Origin: Paenibacillus paridis
GTDB lineage: Bacteria; Bacillota; Bacilli; Paenibacillales; Paenibacillaceae
Length of the DNA stretch: 64,000 nucleotides
Assembly (NCBI RefSeq): GCF_006345825.1
Contig: NZ_VCIX01000092.1
Location: 1,550,001-1,614,000, forward strand
Direction of reading: 5' to 3'
Positions 44,760 through 53,198 of the stretch are shown here, piece after piece; positions within the stretch are counted from its first letter, which is position 1, and every line of letters starts with the position of its first letter. The notes beneath the pieces are model-generated. The model saw nothing but the letters and a program-made list of their open reading frames with translations, ran no database searches and had not been told where the DNA came from. Made by a program: the position numbers and the translations under genes.

Positions 44760-46238
44760 TTACAGCTTAACAATCTTTGTTGCGATGTTATTGCAAAATT
44801 CCCTGTCATGCTCCACAAACAAAATGGTAGGTGCGTATTCCAGCAGCAGCTCTTCAATTTGCATGCGCGAAATAATGTCAATAAAGTTGAGCGGTTCGTC
44901 CCAAATATGCAAATGAACTTGTTCGCTTAAACTTTTTGCAATAAGCACCTTCTTCTTTTGGCCTCCGCTGAAGGCGGAAATATCTTTTTCGAACTGAGTT
45001 CTGGAAAAATCAAGCTTTCTTAAAATCGATTTAAAAAGGCTCTCGTCAATTCCGCTGCTGGCAGCATAGTCGGACAAACTGCCTTGAAGATGGGAGGTAT
45101 CCTGTGACACATAGGATATCTTCAACAGGCTATCCTTCCGGCAGGTGCCCGTATAGCTTAGCTCCTCCCCGCAAAGTAGCTTGATTATGCTTGATTTGCC
45201 AGAGCCGTTCTGGCCGGAAAGAGCAATGCGCTCACCTAGCTCAATCGTAAAACTCACATCGGTACATACTTTTCGTTCGCCGTAAAAAATCGAAACCTGA
45301 TCCAGTTCAGCAAGCTGGCTTTTATGAAAAGCAAGCTGTGAAATCTCGAGTCCTTCCGCATTTTCGATATTTTTAAGGAGCTTAGACTTTTCATCGATAG
45401 CCGATTGCTGCCGCTGCTCAATGTTTTTGGAACGTTTCATCATTTTAGCGGCCTTATGGCCAATATAGCCTTTATCAACCTTAGAGCCGGAGTTTCTTGT
45501 ACCGTTTTTTGTTTTTTCCACTTCGTGTGACCAGTTCCCTGTCCGCCTAGCGGAATTCGACAAGCGTTTAATGTCTTTTCTAAGTTTTTCGTTCTCGGCA
45601 AGCTCAAAGTTGTCTTGTCTTTGTTTGTTTTCCCACCAACTTGAAAAATTCCCTTTTTGAATTTCAATGTTTGTTTTATTGATAGATATAATATGGTCTA
45701 CGCAGTTATCTAGAAATGACCTGTCATGAGAAACCAAAATATAGCCGCTTTTTGAATTGAGATAATCGCTGACCAGTTTTCTGGCATTCATGTCCAGATG
45801 ATTAGTCGGTTCATCAATCAGCAGAAAGCTATTTTCCTTGATGAATAATGCAGCCAGCAGCACTTTCGTTTGTTCTCCGTTCGACAATGAAACAAAGGGC
45901 CGATACAACACATCTTCAGAAACCTTAAGCAAAGAAAGCTCTCGCATAAGCTGCCAGTGGATATAATCGGGGAAAATGTCAGTGATCACATCAATCGTAT
46001 TGTTTTCCTTATTCTCTACTGGGAAAGGAAAATACTCAAAGGTGACCTTAGCCGAAATAGTGCCGCTGTATTCGTATTTGCCAAGCAGCAGCTGGAGAAA
46101 GGTCGTTTTCCCTCTGCCGTTTCTTCCTGTAAATCCTAATTTCCAATCGGTATCGATTTGAAAATTCACGTTTTCAAATATGTTATCGTAGCTGCCCTCA
46201 TAGGCGAACGTAAGGTTTGTAACATTAATTAATGACAT
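44760..46238 (-). CDS. Lsa-family ABC-F ribosomal protection protein
   Basis: Cytoplasmic ribosome-binding ATPase of 492 aa, no membrane segment. Two nucleotide domains: first with Walker A GRNGRGKTT, signature LSNGEQTKVLL and LIDEPTNHLD; second with GQNGSGKSS, SGGQKKKVLIA and IWDEPLNFID. The linker (about 190-300) is rich in Lys/Arg (KRLSNSARRTGNWSHEVEKT). The length and the opening MSLINVTNLTFAYEGSYDNI match the Lsa group, which displaces lincosamides, streptogramin A and pleuromutilins. The ATG at 46238 has AGGAGGAT upstream. Expression is probably controlled by the attenuator just upstream. Confidence 0.9.
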   Translation of the reverse strand: MSLINVTNLTFAYEGSYDNIFENVNFQIDTDWKLGFTGRNGRGKTTFLQLLLGKYEYSGTISAKVTFEYFPFPVENKENNTIDVITDIFPDYIHWQLMRELSLLKVSEDVLYRPFVSLSNGEQTKVLLAALFIKENSFLLIDEPTNHLDMNARKLVSDYLNSKSGYILVSHDRSFLDNCVDHIISINKTNIEIQKGNFSSWWENKQRQDNFELAENEKLRKDIKRLSNSARRTGNWSHEVEKTKNGTRNSGSKVDKGYIGHKAAKMMKRSKNIEQRQQSAIDEKSKLLKNIENAEGLEISQLAFHKSQLAELDQVSIFYGERKVCTDVSFTIELGERIALSGQNGSGKSSIIKLLCGEELSYTGTCRKDSLLKISYVSQDTSHLQGSLSDYAASSGIDESLFKSILRKLDFSRTQFEKDISAFSGGQKKKVLIAKSLSEQVHLHIWDEPLNFIDIISRMQIEELLLEYAPTILFVEHDREFCNNIATKIVKL

Positions 46239-46257
46239 GAAATCATCCTCCTGTATA

Positions 46258-46298
46258 GAAAATAAAAGAGCTACAAGAAAGTTACTTTCTTGTAGCTC
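46258..46298 (-). terminator. Attenuator terminator in the ABC-F leader
   Basis: 15-base perfect arms with a one-base centre (46298-46268), followed by TTTTATTTT, only 20 bases before the ABC-F ribosome site. It would stop transcription before the gene. A 12-base stretch at the beginning of the leader peptide (46366-46377) can pair with its 3' arm (46274-46285) instead. Confidence 0.8.
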
Positions 46299-46323
46299 AA
46301 ATAAATACAGCAAATCCAACCCA

Positions 46324-46380
46324 TTATAGGGTCAGAAAAGGATATCGTTTGAGTGAAAAGAAGTAGTAACTTTCTTGCAT
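46324..46380 (-). CDS. Leader peptide of the ABC-F gene, 18 aa
   Basis: ATG-initiated frame encoding MQESYYFFSLKRYPFLTL and a TAA, about 90 bases before the ABC-F start. Its first codons contain the sequence CAAGAAAGTTAC, which repeats the 5' arm of the following terminator and can form an antiterminator with the 3' arm. The ribosome site before it is poor, so translation is inferred from position and from leader peptides known before vmlR, vga and lsa genes. Confidence 0.6.
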   Translation of the reverse strand: MQESYYFFSLKRYPFLTL

Positions 46381-46593
46381 ATAAACAATAAAACAAACGA
46401 AATAAACCAATCGCTTTTGTTGTTTTATTTTTTATATTGATCGCAAGAAAATTTCTACATTATTCTTTTCAGCTCCATTCATTAAATTAGGAGTAGTCTA
46501 TCATATCTTTTTTTCAATATCAAGTTCCCCATTGCATGGATATTGTTATACATATGGCCTGCTTCTGTTTGGTGCTTGAAGCTGCTGCAACAA

Positions 46594-48066
46594 TCAGGTG
46601 CCGCAATAGGTTTGGTAATTTTGGTTGGAGTCCACTGGCAATGTGGCATATTCAGCCTGCTCAGCCGTGTGTGCGTATGGATTCGCAAGAGCCGCAAGCA
46701 GCCGTTCCATCACGCTAAAATCTCCTAGCACAGCTGCTTCCAGCGCCTCTTCGACTCTATGGTTGCGCGGGATCAGAGCGGGATTGCTCTTGCGCATCAA
46801 TTGAAGCGACGATTCTTTTGATTGCTGCTGCTTCCCAAGTCTTTCTTGCCATAACGCATACCAGTTTACAAACTCCGACGTTTCGAATAAAGCCTCTCCT
46901 GACAGCTTATCAAATGTTAATGCTCGGAAGGTATTGGTGTAGTCCGCACCATGCTGCTGCATGATCGTAAGCAAGCGTTCAATCAGCGTTTTATCTTCGG
47001 AATCCTCATTGAAAAGGCCCAGTTTCGCCTTCATTCCCGTCAGCCATTTAAGCTGATACAAATCAATAAATTCGGAAAGCGCCTCTTCGGCCAAGGCTAT
47101 AGCCTGCTGCTCATTGTCATGCAGCAAAGGCAACAGTGCTTCGGCAAGTCTTGCCAAATTCCAAGCAGCAATTGGAGGTTGATTCCCATAAGCGTAACGG
47201 CCATGAGAGTCAATGGAACTGAATACCGTTGCAGGGTCATAAGCATCCATGAAGGCACAAGGCCCATAATCAATGGTTTCTCCGCTCAGTGCCATGTTGT
47301 CGGTGTTCATGACACCGTGAATAAAGCCAACGAGCTGCCATTTGGCAATCAGTGCAGCTTGGCGCTTAATCACCTTTTGCAATAGGGCTAGATAGCGGTT
47401 CTGATCAGGGTCTACGTCCGGGAAATGCCGCTGCAAGGTGTAATCTGCCAGTGCCTGAAGCTCTTCTGTCGTCCCCCATTGGGCTGCAAATTGAAAGGTG
47501 CCAACGCGAATATGACTAGAAGCCACCCTTGTTAAAATGGCACCGGGCTCCTCGGTTCCACGGTAAATGGATTCACCGGTAGTCACGACCGCAAGACTTC
47601 GCGTTGTCGCAATGCCAAGCGCATGCATAGCTTCGCTAATGATGTACTCGCGAAGCATGGGTCCCAGTGCCGCACGCCCATCGCCACCACGGGAGTATGG
47701 CGTTTTGCCTGAGCCCTTCAGCTGAATGTCAAACCGCTCGCCTATCGGCGTGATCTGCTCACCTAGCAACAAAGCCCGGCCGTCGCCTAACCGATTAAAA
47801 TGACCGAATTGATGTCCCGCATAGGCTTGAGCAAGCGGCATGGCTCCTTCCGGCGTTTGGTTTCCAGCGAGCGAAGCTATGCCTTCCTTGCTTTGCAACG
47901 CTTCAGCGTTCAATCCAAGTGATGCTGCCAGCGTATCATTAAAAATGATTAGCTTTGGTGAACGTACGGGATTTAAGTCGAGGCTTGTGTAAAGGGTTTG
48001 CGGCAGACGTGCATAGCTATTGTCAAAGTTCCATCCCGAATCTATGATTGCATTAGTATCTGTCAT
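46594..48066 (-). CDS. selO: Protein adenylyltransferase SelO (YdiU family)
   Basis: Pseudokinase-fold AMP transferase, 490 aa. Recognised by the block YAGHQFGHFNRLGDGRALLL, KGSGKTPYSRGGDGRAALGP, the ATP-site REYIISEAMHALGI and HGVMNTDNMALSGETIDYGP (catalytic Asn and Asp). The family AMPylates Ser/Thr/Tyr of redox proteins. Start ATG at 48066 has AAGGAG five bases upstream. Standalone gene upstream of the ABC-F region; target proteins unknown. Confidence 0.95.
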   Translation of the reverse strand: MTDTNAIIDSGWNFDNSYARLPQTLYTSLDLNPVRSPKLIIFNDTLAASLGLNAEALQSKEGIASLAGNQTPEGAMPLAQAYAGHQFGHFNRLGDGRALLLGEQITPIGERFDIQLKGSGKTPYSRGGDGRAALGPMLREYIISEAMHALGIATTRSLAVVTTGESIYRGTEEPGAILTRVASSHIRVGTFQFAAQWGTTEELQALADYTLQRHFPDVDPDQNRYLALLQKVIKRQAALIAKWQLVGFIHGVMNTDNMALSGETIDYGPCAFMDAYDPATVFSSIDSHGRYAYGNQPPIAAWNLARLAEALLPLLHDNEQQAIALAEEALSEFIDLYQLKWLTGMKAKLGLFNEDSEDKTLIERLLTIMQQHGADYTNTFRALTFDKLSGEALFETSEFVNWYALWQERLGKQQQSKESSLQLMRKSNPALIPRNHRVEEALEAAVLGDFSVMERLLAALANPYAHTAEQAEYATLPVDSNQNYQTYCGT

Positions 48067-48233
48067 TGGATCTCCTTTTATAGGCAAATGAAATGTAGTG
48101 ATTTACGATTAATATCACAGCCTGTTAGCTTGTATAGTGTATACTTTGATTGTTTTATTATACCCTTTTCATGCTGAGTTTACAGATTTTATTCTATGAA
48201 TGCTAGTAGATTTCACTTTAAAGACTAATCGCA

Positions 48234-48270
48234 CAAAAACAACCCTCATCTCATGAAGAAGACGAGGGTT
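48234..48270 (-). terminator. Terminator of the UvrA-like/MFS operon
   Basis: 10-base arms (48241-48250, 48261-48270) with one wobble, followed on the minus strand by GTTTTTG. 24 bases past the MFS stop. Confidence 0.8.
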
Positions 48271-48293
48271 GGCCGTTTTTGTCGCGTTTCGAT

Positions 48294-49820
48294 TTAATGA
48301 GAAGCGGTGTATTCTTCCAACTCGGAAGCCGGGTCGAATTTTTCTTTGCTCATGGCCAAAGCAGCAATGAGAGCAATGACAGACGGTATGAGTGCCCAAG
48401 CAAAAGTATGGACAAGCGATGAGGACAAGGCCTCTGTTATTTTATCAAGAATCTGAGGAGGAATGTTATCGCGCGTATCCGGTGTTAAAATTTGACTCGG
48501 ATCGCTTAGGTCAATGCTTCCATTTGCTTGTTCTCCACTGTCGAACATGGAAGAGAGTTTATTCGTAAATACATGACTTTGAATTATGCCGAATACGGTA
48601 ATGCCAAGCGTCATTCCAAGCTCACGCGTAAAGCTTAGGGTCGAACTGGCAGACCCCCGCTGCCTTGCTGCAAACCCATGAATGGCTGCATTGCTGAGTA
48701 CTGAAAATGACGAACCGATGCCTAGACCGACCAAGACCATATAAATAGTAACTAATAGCCGTGAAGAATCGGTTGTCAGCGTGGCTAGCAATGCAATCCC
48801 AACAACAAGCAGCGCTAAGGTGGATATCATGATAGTACGGTAATTAAACTTGGCAAGTAAAAATCCGCCGCCAGCAGCCGTAACTACGGAACCGAGCATC
48901 ATTGGAAGTAGGACAAGTGCTGAGCTCGTTGCCGAGCCTCCAAAAACACCCTGGATAAAGATTGGGATATAGACGGAAGCGGTAATAAAGGCAGCTCCAC
49001 TGAATAAAGCCATCAGATTGCTTGTGGTGTAAAGCCGGTTCTTGAACATGCCGAAGGTAATGATCGGTTCTTGCGCACGGCGTTCGATAAATATAAAACC
49101 AACGATAAGCACTGCGAATGCAAAGAACAATCCAATGATCATACTGGAGTTCCAAGCATACTCCTTGCCGCCAAGTTCAATGGCAAACATAAGGCAAAGG
49201 ATAGAGGCGACAAGCGCAAATGCACCAAGATAGTCGATTTTTTGCTTGGAATGTACGATTGATTCTTTGTAGAAGAAAACAATCATCCCAAATGCGATAA
49301 GTCCAATGGGCAGGTTGATATAGAATATCCAAGACCAATGAACATAATCCGTAATATAGCCGCCGATTAGGGGGCCGAAAATGCTGGAAATGCCATAGGC
49401 GGTACCAAATAAACCGCCGATCTTGCCCCGTTTTTCCGGAGCGACTACATCGAACATGATCGTAAATGCGATCGGAACGAGCGCACCGCCCCCAATGCCC
49501 TGGATCGCGCGATAAATGCTGAGTTGCACGATTGATTCTGCTGTACCGCATAAAGCAGAACCAAGCATAAATACAATAATTCCGAAGATGAAAAAGCGCT
49601 TGCGGCCATACATATCGGAAAGTTTACCGAAGATGGGCATGCCAGCCATTTCTGCTACCATATATGCAGACGTTACCCACATTAATTTGTCAAAGCCGCC
49701 TAAGTCGCCGACGATGGTTCCGATTGCAGTTGCTGTTATCGTATTATCCATCGAAGCCATAAGCGTGGCCAGCAGCAAAGCCACGATAATTACTGCTACA
49801 TTATTTTTTTTAGCCAACAT
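48294..49820 (-). CDS. MFS drug exporter, DHA2 (EmrB/QacA) type
   Basis: 14-helix exporter of 508 aa. Motif A GKLSDMYGRKRFFIFG after helix 2; motif C-like GSIFGPLIGGYITDYVHWSW variant (read GISSIFGPLIGGYITDY) in helix 5; Asp in helix 1 (LMASMDNTITATAIGTI), the D1 motif of the 14-TM group. The ATG at 49820 follows GGAGG by ten bases. It is 57 bases after the UvrA-like gene and so in one operon with it under the MarR regulator. Substrates are probably DNA-damaging or aromatic drugs, by inference from the partner. Confidence 0.94.
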   Translation of the reverse strand: MLAKKNNVAVIIVALLLATLMASMDNTITATAIGTIVGDLGGFDKLMWVTSAYMVAEMAGMPIFGKLSDMYGRKRFFIFGIIVFMLGSALCGTAESIVQLSIYRAIQGIGGGALVPIAFTIMFDVVAPEKRGKIGGLFGTAYGISSIFGPLIGGYITDYVHWSWIFYINLPIGLIAFGMIVFFYKESIVHSKQKIDYLGAFALVASILCLMFAIELGGKEYAWNSSMIIGLFFAFAVLIVGFIFIERRAQEPIITFGMFKNRLYTTSNLMALFSGAAFITASVYIPIFIQGVFGGSATSSALVLLPMMLGSVVTAAGGGFLLAKFNYRTIMISTLALLVVGIALLATLTTDSSRLLVTIYMVLVGLGIGSSFSVLSNAAIHGFAARQRGSASSTLSFTRELGMTLGITVFGIIQSHVFTNKLSSMFDSGEQANGSIDLSDPSQILTPDTRDNIPPQILDKITEALSSSLVHTFAWALIPSVIALIAALAMSKEKFDPASELEEYTASH

Positions 49821-49877
49821 CCATTTGTAACCTCCACATTCCTCTGCTTGCTTAACCAATGTTAAATTAGCCAGTCA

Positions 49878-52382
49878 TTAAAGCCCTTCTGCCAAAATCC
49901 GTCTCAGGAACATGCCCGTATAAGAAGCAGAAACTTCCGCTACCTGTTCTGGCGTGCCTGTGGCTACCAGCTTACCGCCGGCTGCTCCGCCTTCTGGGCC
50001 GATATCGATCACCCAATCCGACTCTCGGATTAGTTCCAAGCTATGCTCGACAATAACGACTGTATTTCCTGAATCGACCAGCTTATTTAGCAATACTTGA
50101 AGCTGTTTAATATCTGAGGGATGGAGTCCGGTCGTCGGTTCATCCAGCAGATAGAGGGTGTGATTTTTGGAAGGCTTGCTAAGCTCTTTCGCCAATCTGA
50201 TTCGCTGCCCTTCACCGCCGGATAAGGTTTTGACCGACTGTCCCCACTTCAAATAACCAAGCCCAACCTCGCACAGCATCGAGATCAGACCGGATATTTT
50301 GCTCTCCGATTGCAAGATAGGCAGGCTTTCCTGAACCGACATGTTCAAAAGGTCCGAAATGGAGAAGCCTTCGTACTGTACCTCCAGCACTTCGTCCGTA
50401 AACCTGCGACCTTTGCAATCATGGCACTTCACCTCTAAATCGGGCAAGAAATTCATATCAATGGAAAGCACGCCGAGGCCCTGGCATGTCTCGCATCGTC
50501 CGCCAGGCGTATTAAAAGAAAAATGCTTTGAGGTCAGCTTACGTCTCTTCGCTTCCGGCAATCCAGCAAACAGCTGTCGCAAATGGGTAAATACCTCCGT
50601 ATAGGTCGCGACATTCGAGCGCTGCATTCTGCCCATTGGCGTCTGGTCAAAGATGACGATATGGCCGACATGCTCTAAGCCTGCGATCTGATTGAAGCCT
50701 TTTGGTTCCTTTTTCATTGTATTTCCTTGCGCTAAAACATCGAATACAAGCGTAGATTTACCTGATCCCGATACTCCGGTTACGGACACCAAGCTGCCTA
50801 ACGGAAAAGCTACCAAGGGGATATCGATATTTCTAATTTGCGCTCCCTGAATCGTAATTTGCTTTCCATTTCCCTCACGTCGCAAGCGTGTTGGAATTTC
50901 CCGTCCTTCTTCGCGTAAATAAGCTCCTGTCACCGATTCCGAGCTCGCCATCAAATCCTCCACGCTGCCTTCACCTACAACGGTTCCTCCATAAACGCCT
51001 GCACCCGGACCTATATCGATGATATGATCGGCAGCACGCATCATTTCGATATCATGCTCGATCACAAGCACGGTATTGCCGAGATCACGCAGCTCCTGAA
51101 GCACGCGAATGAGCCCAACAGTATCCCGGGGATGAAGACCGGTCGTTGGTTCGTCAAGAATATAGAGTACGCCTGTCAGTCCCGAGCCAAGAAGCGAAGC
51201 AAGCCGCAGGCGCTGTGCTTCTCCGCCGGACAACGTAACGGTTTGGCGGTTCAGGGACAGATAGCCGAGCCCGACATCCATAATTCTTTTGAGCCTTATG
51301 GGCATGTCTTGAAGGATCGGTTCAAGCAGATGAAGACCTTCAGCGGGCAATTCAGCCTCCAGTCCTCTTGTCCATGCGTATACCTCGCCAAGAGACCACC
51401 CGGATACATCAGAGATCGTTGCGTCAGCCACTTGAACAAGGCGAATTTCTAGCTTCAGGCGCGCTCCAAGGCAATCCGGGCAAAGCTGCTCATGAAAGAA
51501 ACCTCCGTCTTTTTCTTGGGCGCCAGCCTCCCCTTCTTTCTCCTTGTAACGCCGCCATAATCCGGGTATGACGCCTTCGAATTTCGTGCCTTGAACCGGT
51601 TTGACATTCGGATAATGACGTTTGAACGCCTCGCTCTCGACTCCGTAGTACAGCAAATCCCGTTGAATTTCACCGAACTCCTTCAAAGGTTGATCAGGAT
51701 CAAGGTCAAAGCCGTAATGCTTGGCTGCCGCCAGGAGTATTCGGATTTGAATATCGCGATGGACGCCGTTCAGCGAAGCAACTCCCCCGCCGCGCAAACT
51801 AAGCTCCGGATGAAAAACAGCTGCTTTATTGATGCTTGCCACATGTCCAAGTCCGCTGCAGGAGCCGCATGCTCCCTCCGGTTTATTAAAGGAGAAGTGC
51901 GACATTCCAAGCTTTTCAAGCTCTGCATGGCAATGAGGACATTTTATGGTCTGACGACCCATACTCTCGTCTTCTTCAGCCATTAGACCCGCAGGTTCAA
52001 AGGTTGGCGGAATGCTGCCGCTGCAGGATAAGCAAATTCGCGCTCCGAGCCTCGAGAAGATAAAACGGACGTACGTATAAATATCTGTTACAGTGCCAAC
52101 TGTCGAGCGCGGATTACGGTTCGTTACATGCTGCCCGACGCTAATGGACGGAGACAAGCCTTCAATCGACTCGACTTTAGGCTTACGAATGGAATCTGAC
52201 GCCAAGCCCATGGACTCCATATACTGTCTTTGGCATTCTCTCTGGAGGGTATCCATCGCCAACGTCGATTTGCCTGAGCCTGATGGGCCTGTCAGAACAA
52301 CAAGCTTGTATTTCGGAATCGATAGCGAGATACTCTTCAGGTTGTTTTCCCGCGCACCTTTAATCACAATCGTGTCTTTCAC
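49878..52382 (-). CDS. UvrA-like ABC ATPase (UvrA2/DrrC-type drug-resistance protein)
   Basis: Soluble DNA-binding ATPase of 834 aa, about 100 shorter than housekeeping UvrA. Two ABC domains: GPSGSGKST with LSGGEAQRLRLA and GVSGSGKST with LSGGEGQRIRLAKEL; Walker B ILDEPTTGLHPRDT and LLDEPTTGLHPSDI. Zinc modules show as CLSCSG/CPHCH, CGSCSGLG and CETCQGLG/CHDCKGRRF. Class-II UvrA proteins lack the UvrB-binding domain and protect against DNA-intercalating drugs (DrrC). Start is a GTG with GAGGAGG seven bases upstream. Head of the MFS operon, divergent from marR. Confidence 0.92.
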   Translation of the reverse strand: MKDTIVIKGARENNLKSISLSIPKYKLVVLTGPSGSGKSTLAMDTLQRECQRQYMESMGLASDSIRKPKVESIEGLSPSISVGQHVTNRNPRSTVGTVTDIYTYVRFIFSRLGARICLSCSGSIPPTFEPAGLMAEEDESMGRQTIKCPHCHAELEKLGMSHFSFNKPEGACGSCSGLGHVASINKAAVFHPELSLRGGGVASLNGVHRDIQIRILLAAAKHYGFDLDPDQPLKEFGEIQRDLLYYGVESEAFKRHYPNVKPVQGTKFEGVIPGLWRRYKEKEGEAGAQEKDGGFFHEQLCPDCLGARLKLEIRLVQVADATISDVSGWSLGEVYAWTRGLEAELPAEGLHLLEPILQDMPIRLKRIMDVGLGYLSLNRQTVTLSGGEAQRLRLASLLGSGLTGVLYILDEPTTGLHPRDTVGLIRVLQELRDLGNTVLVIEHDIEMMRAADHIIDIGPGAGVYGGTVVGEGSVEDLMASSESVTGAYLREEGREIPTRLRREGNGKQITIQGAQIRNIDIPLVAFPLGSLVSVTGVSGSGKSTLVFDVLAQGNTMKKEPKGFNQIAGLEHVGHIVIFDQTPMGRMQRSNVATYTEVFTHLRQLFAGLPEAKRRKLTSKHFSFNTPGGRCETCQGLGVLSIDMNFLPDLEVKCHDCKGRRFTDEVLEVQYEGFSISDLLNMSVQESLPILQSESKISGLISMLCEVGLGYLKWGQSVKTLSGGEGQRIRLAKELSKPSKNHTLYLLDEPTTGLHPSDIKQLQVLLNKLVDSGNTVVIVEHSLELIRESDWVIDIGPEGGAAGGKLVATGTPEQVAEVSASYTGMFLRRILAEGL

Positions 52383-52447
52383 AATAACGCCTCCTCGTGT
52401 ATCTTTTCGAATGGATCCATTTCGAAACTAGCGGTACAACTGCTTTT

Positions 52448-52469
52448 TTACTAAGTAAAAGCTTAGTAA
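52448..52469. promoter_or_regulatory. Dyad near the UvrA-like gene
   Basis: TTACTAAG-N6-CTTAGTAA, perfect 8-base arms, about 65 bases upstream of the UvrA-like start. A candidate operator for the divergent MarR regulator. Confidence 0.55.
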
Positions 52470-52544
52470 CTTTGCATTTCAGTCCTGTTTTCGTTAAAAT
52501 TAATTTGATTAAACAAATGAATGTCTAGTATCTTGAATACAAAG

Positions 52545-52563
52545 TATCTCGATGGTCGAGATA
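52545..52563. promoter_or_regulatory. MhqR-like MarR operator before marR
   Basis: TATCTCGA-TGG-TCGAGATA: perfect 8-base arms, about 30 bases before the marR start. The half-site is that of the MhqR operator of B. subtilis (TATCTCGA...), suggesting autoregulation. Confidence 0.65.
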
Positions 52564-52591
52564 AATTATATCTTAAAAGGAGGGTTGTTAT

Positions 52592-53089
52592 TTGTCAAGC
52601 CATGGAGGACAAGATCAACCAACAGAGCTGCAAGAAAATTTCACTCTGCGCATGCGGGGATTGGGCTCTCGCACGGTCTTATATCAGCAAAACGTAGCGG
52701 CTTCCCTAGGTTTATACAATAATGATTTTTTATCCGTCGATATTTTGCGTGAGAAAGGCCCGATTACCGCTGGCGAGCTCTCCAAGCTAACCGGGCTAGC
52801 TACGGGAAGCGTAACCTCATTAATCGATAGATTGGAAAAGAACGGCTTTGTCCGCAGGGAGAATGATCCCAACGACCGTCGCAAAGTCATCATTGTCCCT
52901 ATGTATGAGAATAGAGAAGAAATCAGCAATACGTACCTGCCCCTTCATGCCGAAATGGTCAAGCTTGCTTCCTCTTATAGCGACGAAGAACTTTTGCTCA
53001 TTACGCAATTTTTAGACCGGGCAAGTGCGGTCCTTGAGGATCAAATTCAATACCTTAGCTCCAAGACAAACGGCAAGTCTTCTTCTTGA
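52592..53089 (+). CDS. MarR-family regulator
   Basis: Repressor of 165 aa with the MarR winged helix: ITAGELSKLTGLATGSVTSL then IDRLEKNGFVRRENDPNDRR. Flanking helices form the dimer. TTG start at 52592 with AGGAGGG seven bases upstream. Divergent from the UvrA-like/MFS operon; the intergenic region has two palindromes. No Cys is visible, so a direct ligand rather than thiol oxidation is the likely signal. Confidence 0.93.
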   Translation: MSSHGGQDQPTELQENFTLRMRGLGSRTVLYQQNVAASLGLYNNDFLSVDILREKGPITAGELSKLTGLATGSVTSLIDRLEKNGFVRRENDPNDRRKVIIVPMYENREEISNTYLPLHAEMVKLASSYSDEELLLITQFLDRASAVLEDQIQYLSSKTNGKSSS

Positions 53090-53109
53090 AGCTTGCTATC
53101 ATCAACAAA

Positions 53110-53154
53110 AAGGACGGTACGCCGATCAGTCAAATGACCTCGGGTATCGTCCTT
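53110..53154. terminator. Hairpin between convergent marR and GH87 genes
   Basis: 11-base arms (53110-53120, 53144-53154) with one wobble and a long loop. Flanked by AAAA on the left and TT on the right. Probably terminates both genes. Confidence 0.55.
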
Positions 53155-53198
53155 CTTACCAGTATGCTTTAATGTTAGTCTACCTATTAGGAATTCAC

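Noticed and set aside
44624..44881. 85-codon minus-strand frame at the end of the ABC-F gene
   Set aside because: Overlaps the ABC-F C-terminus in another frame; no start signal.
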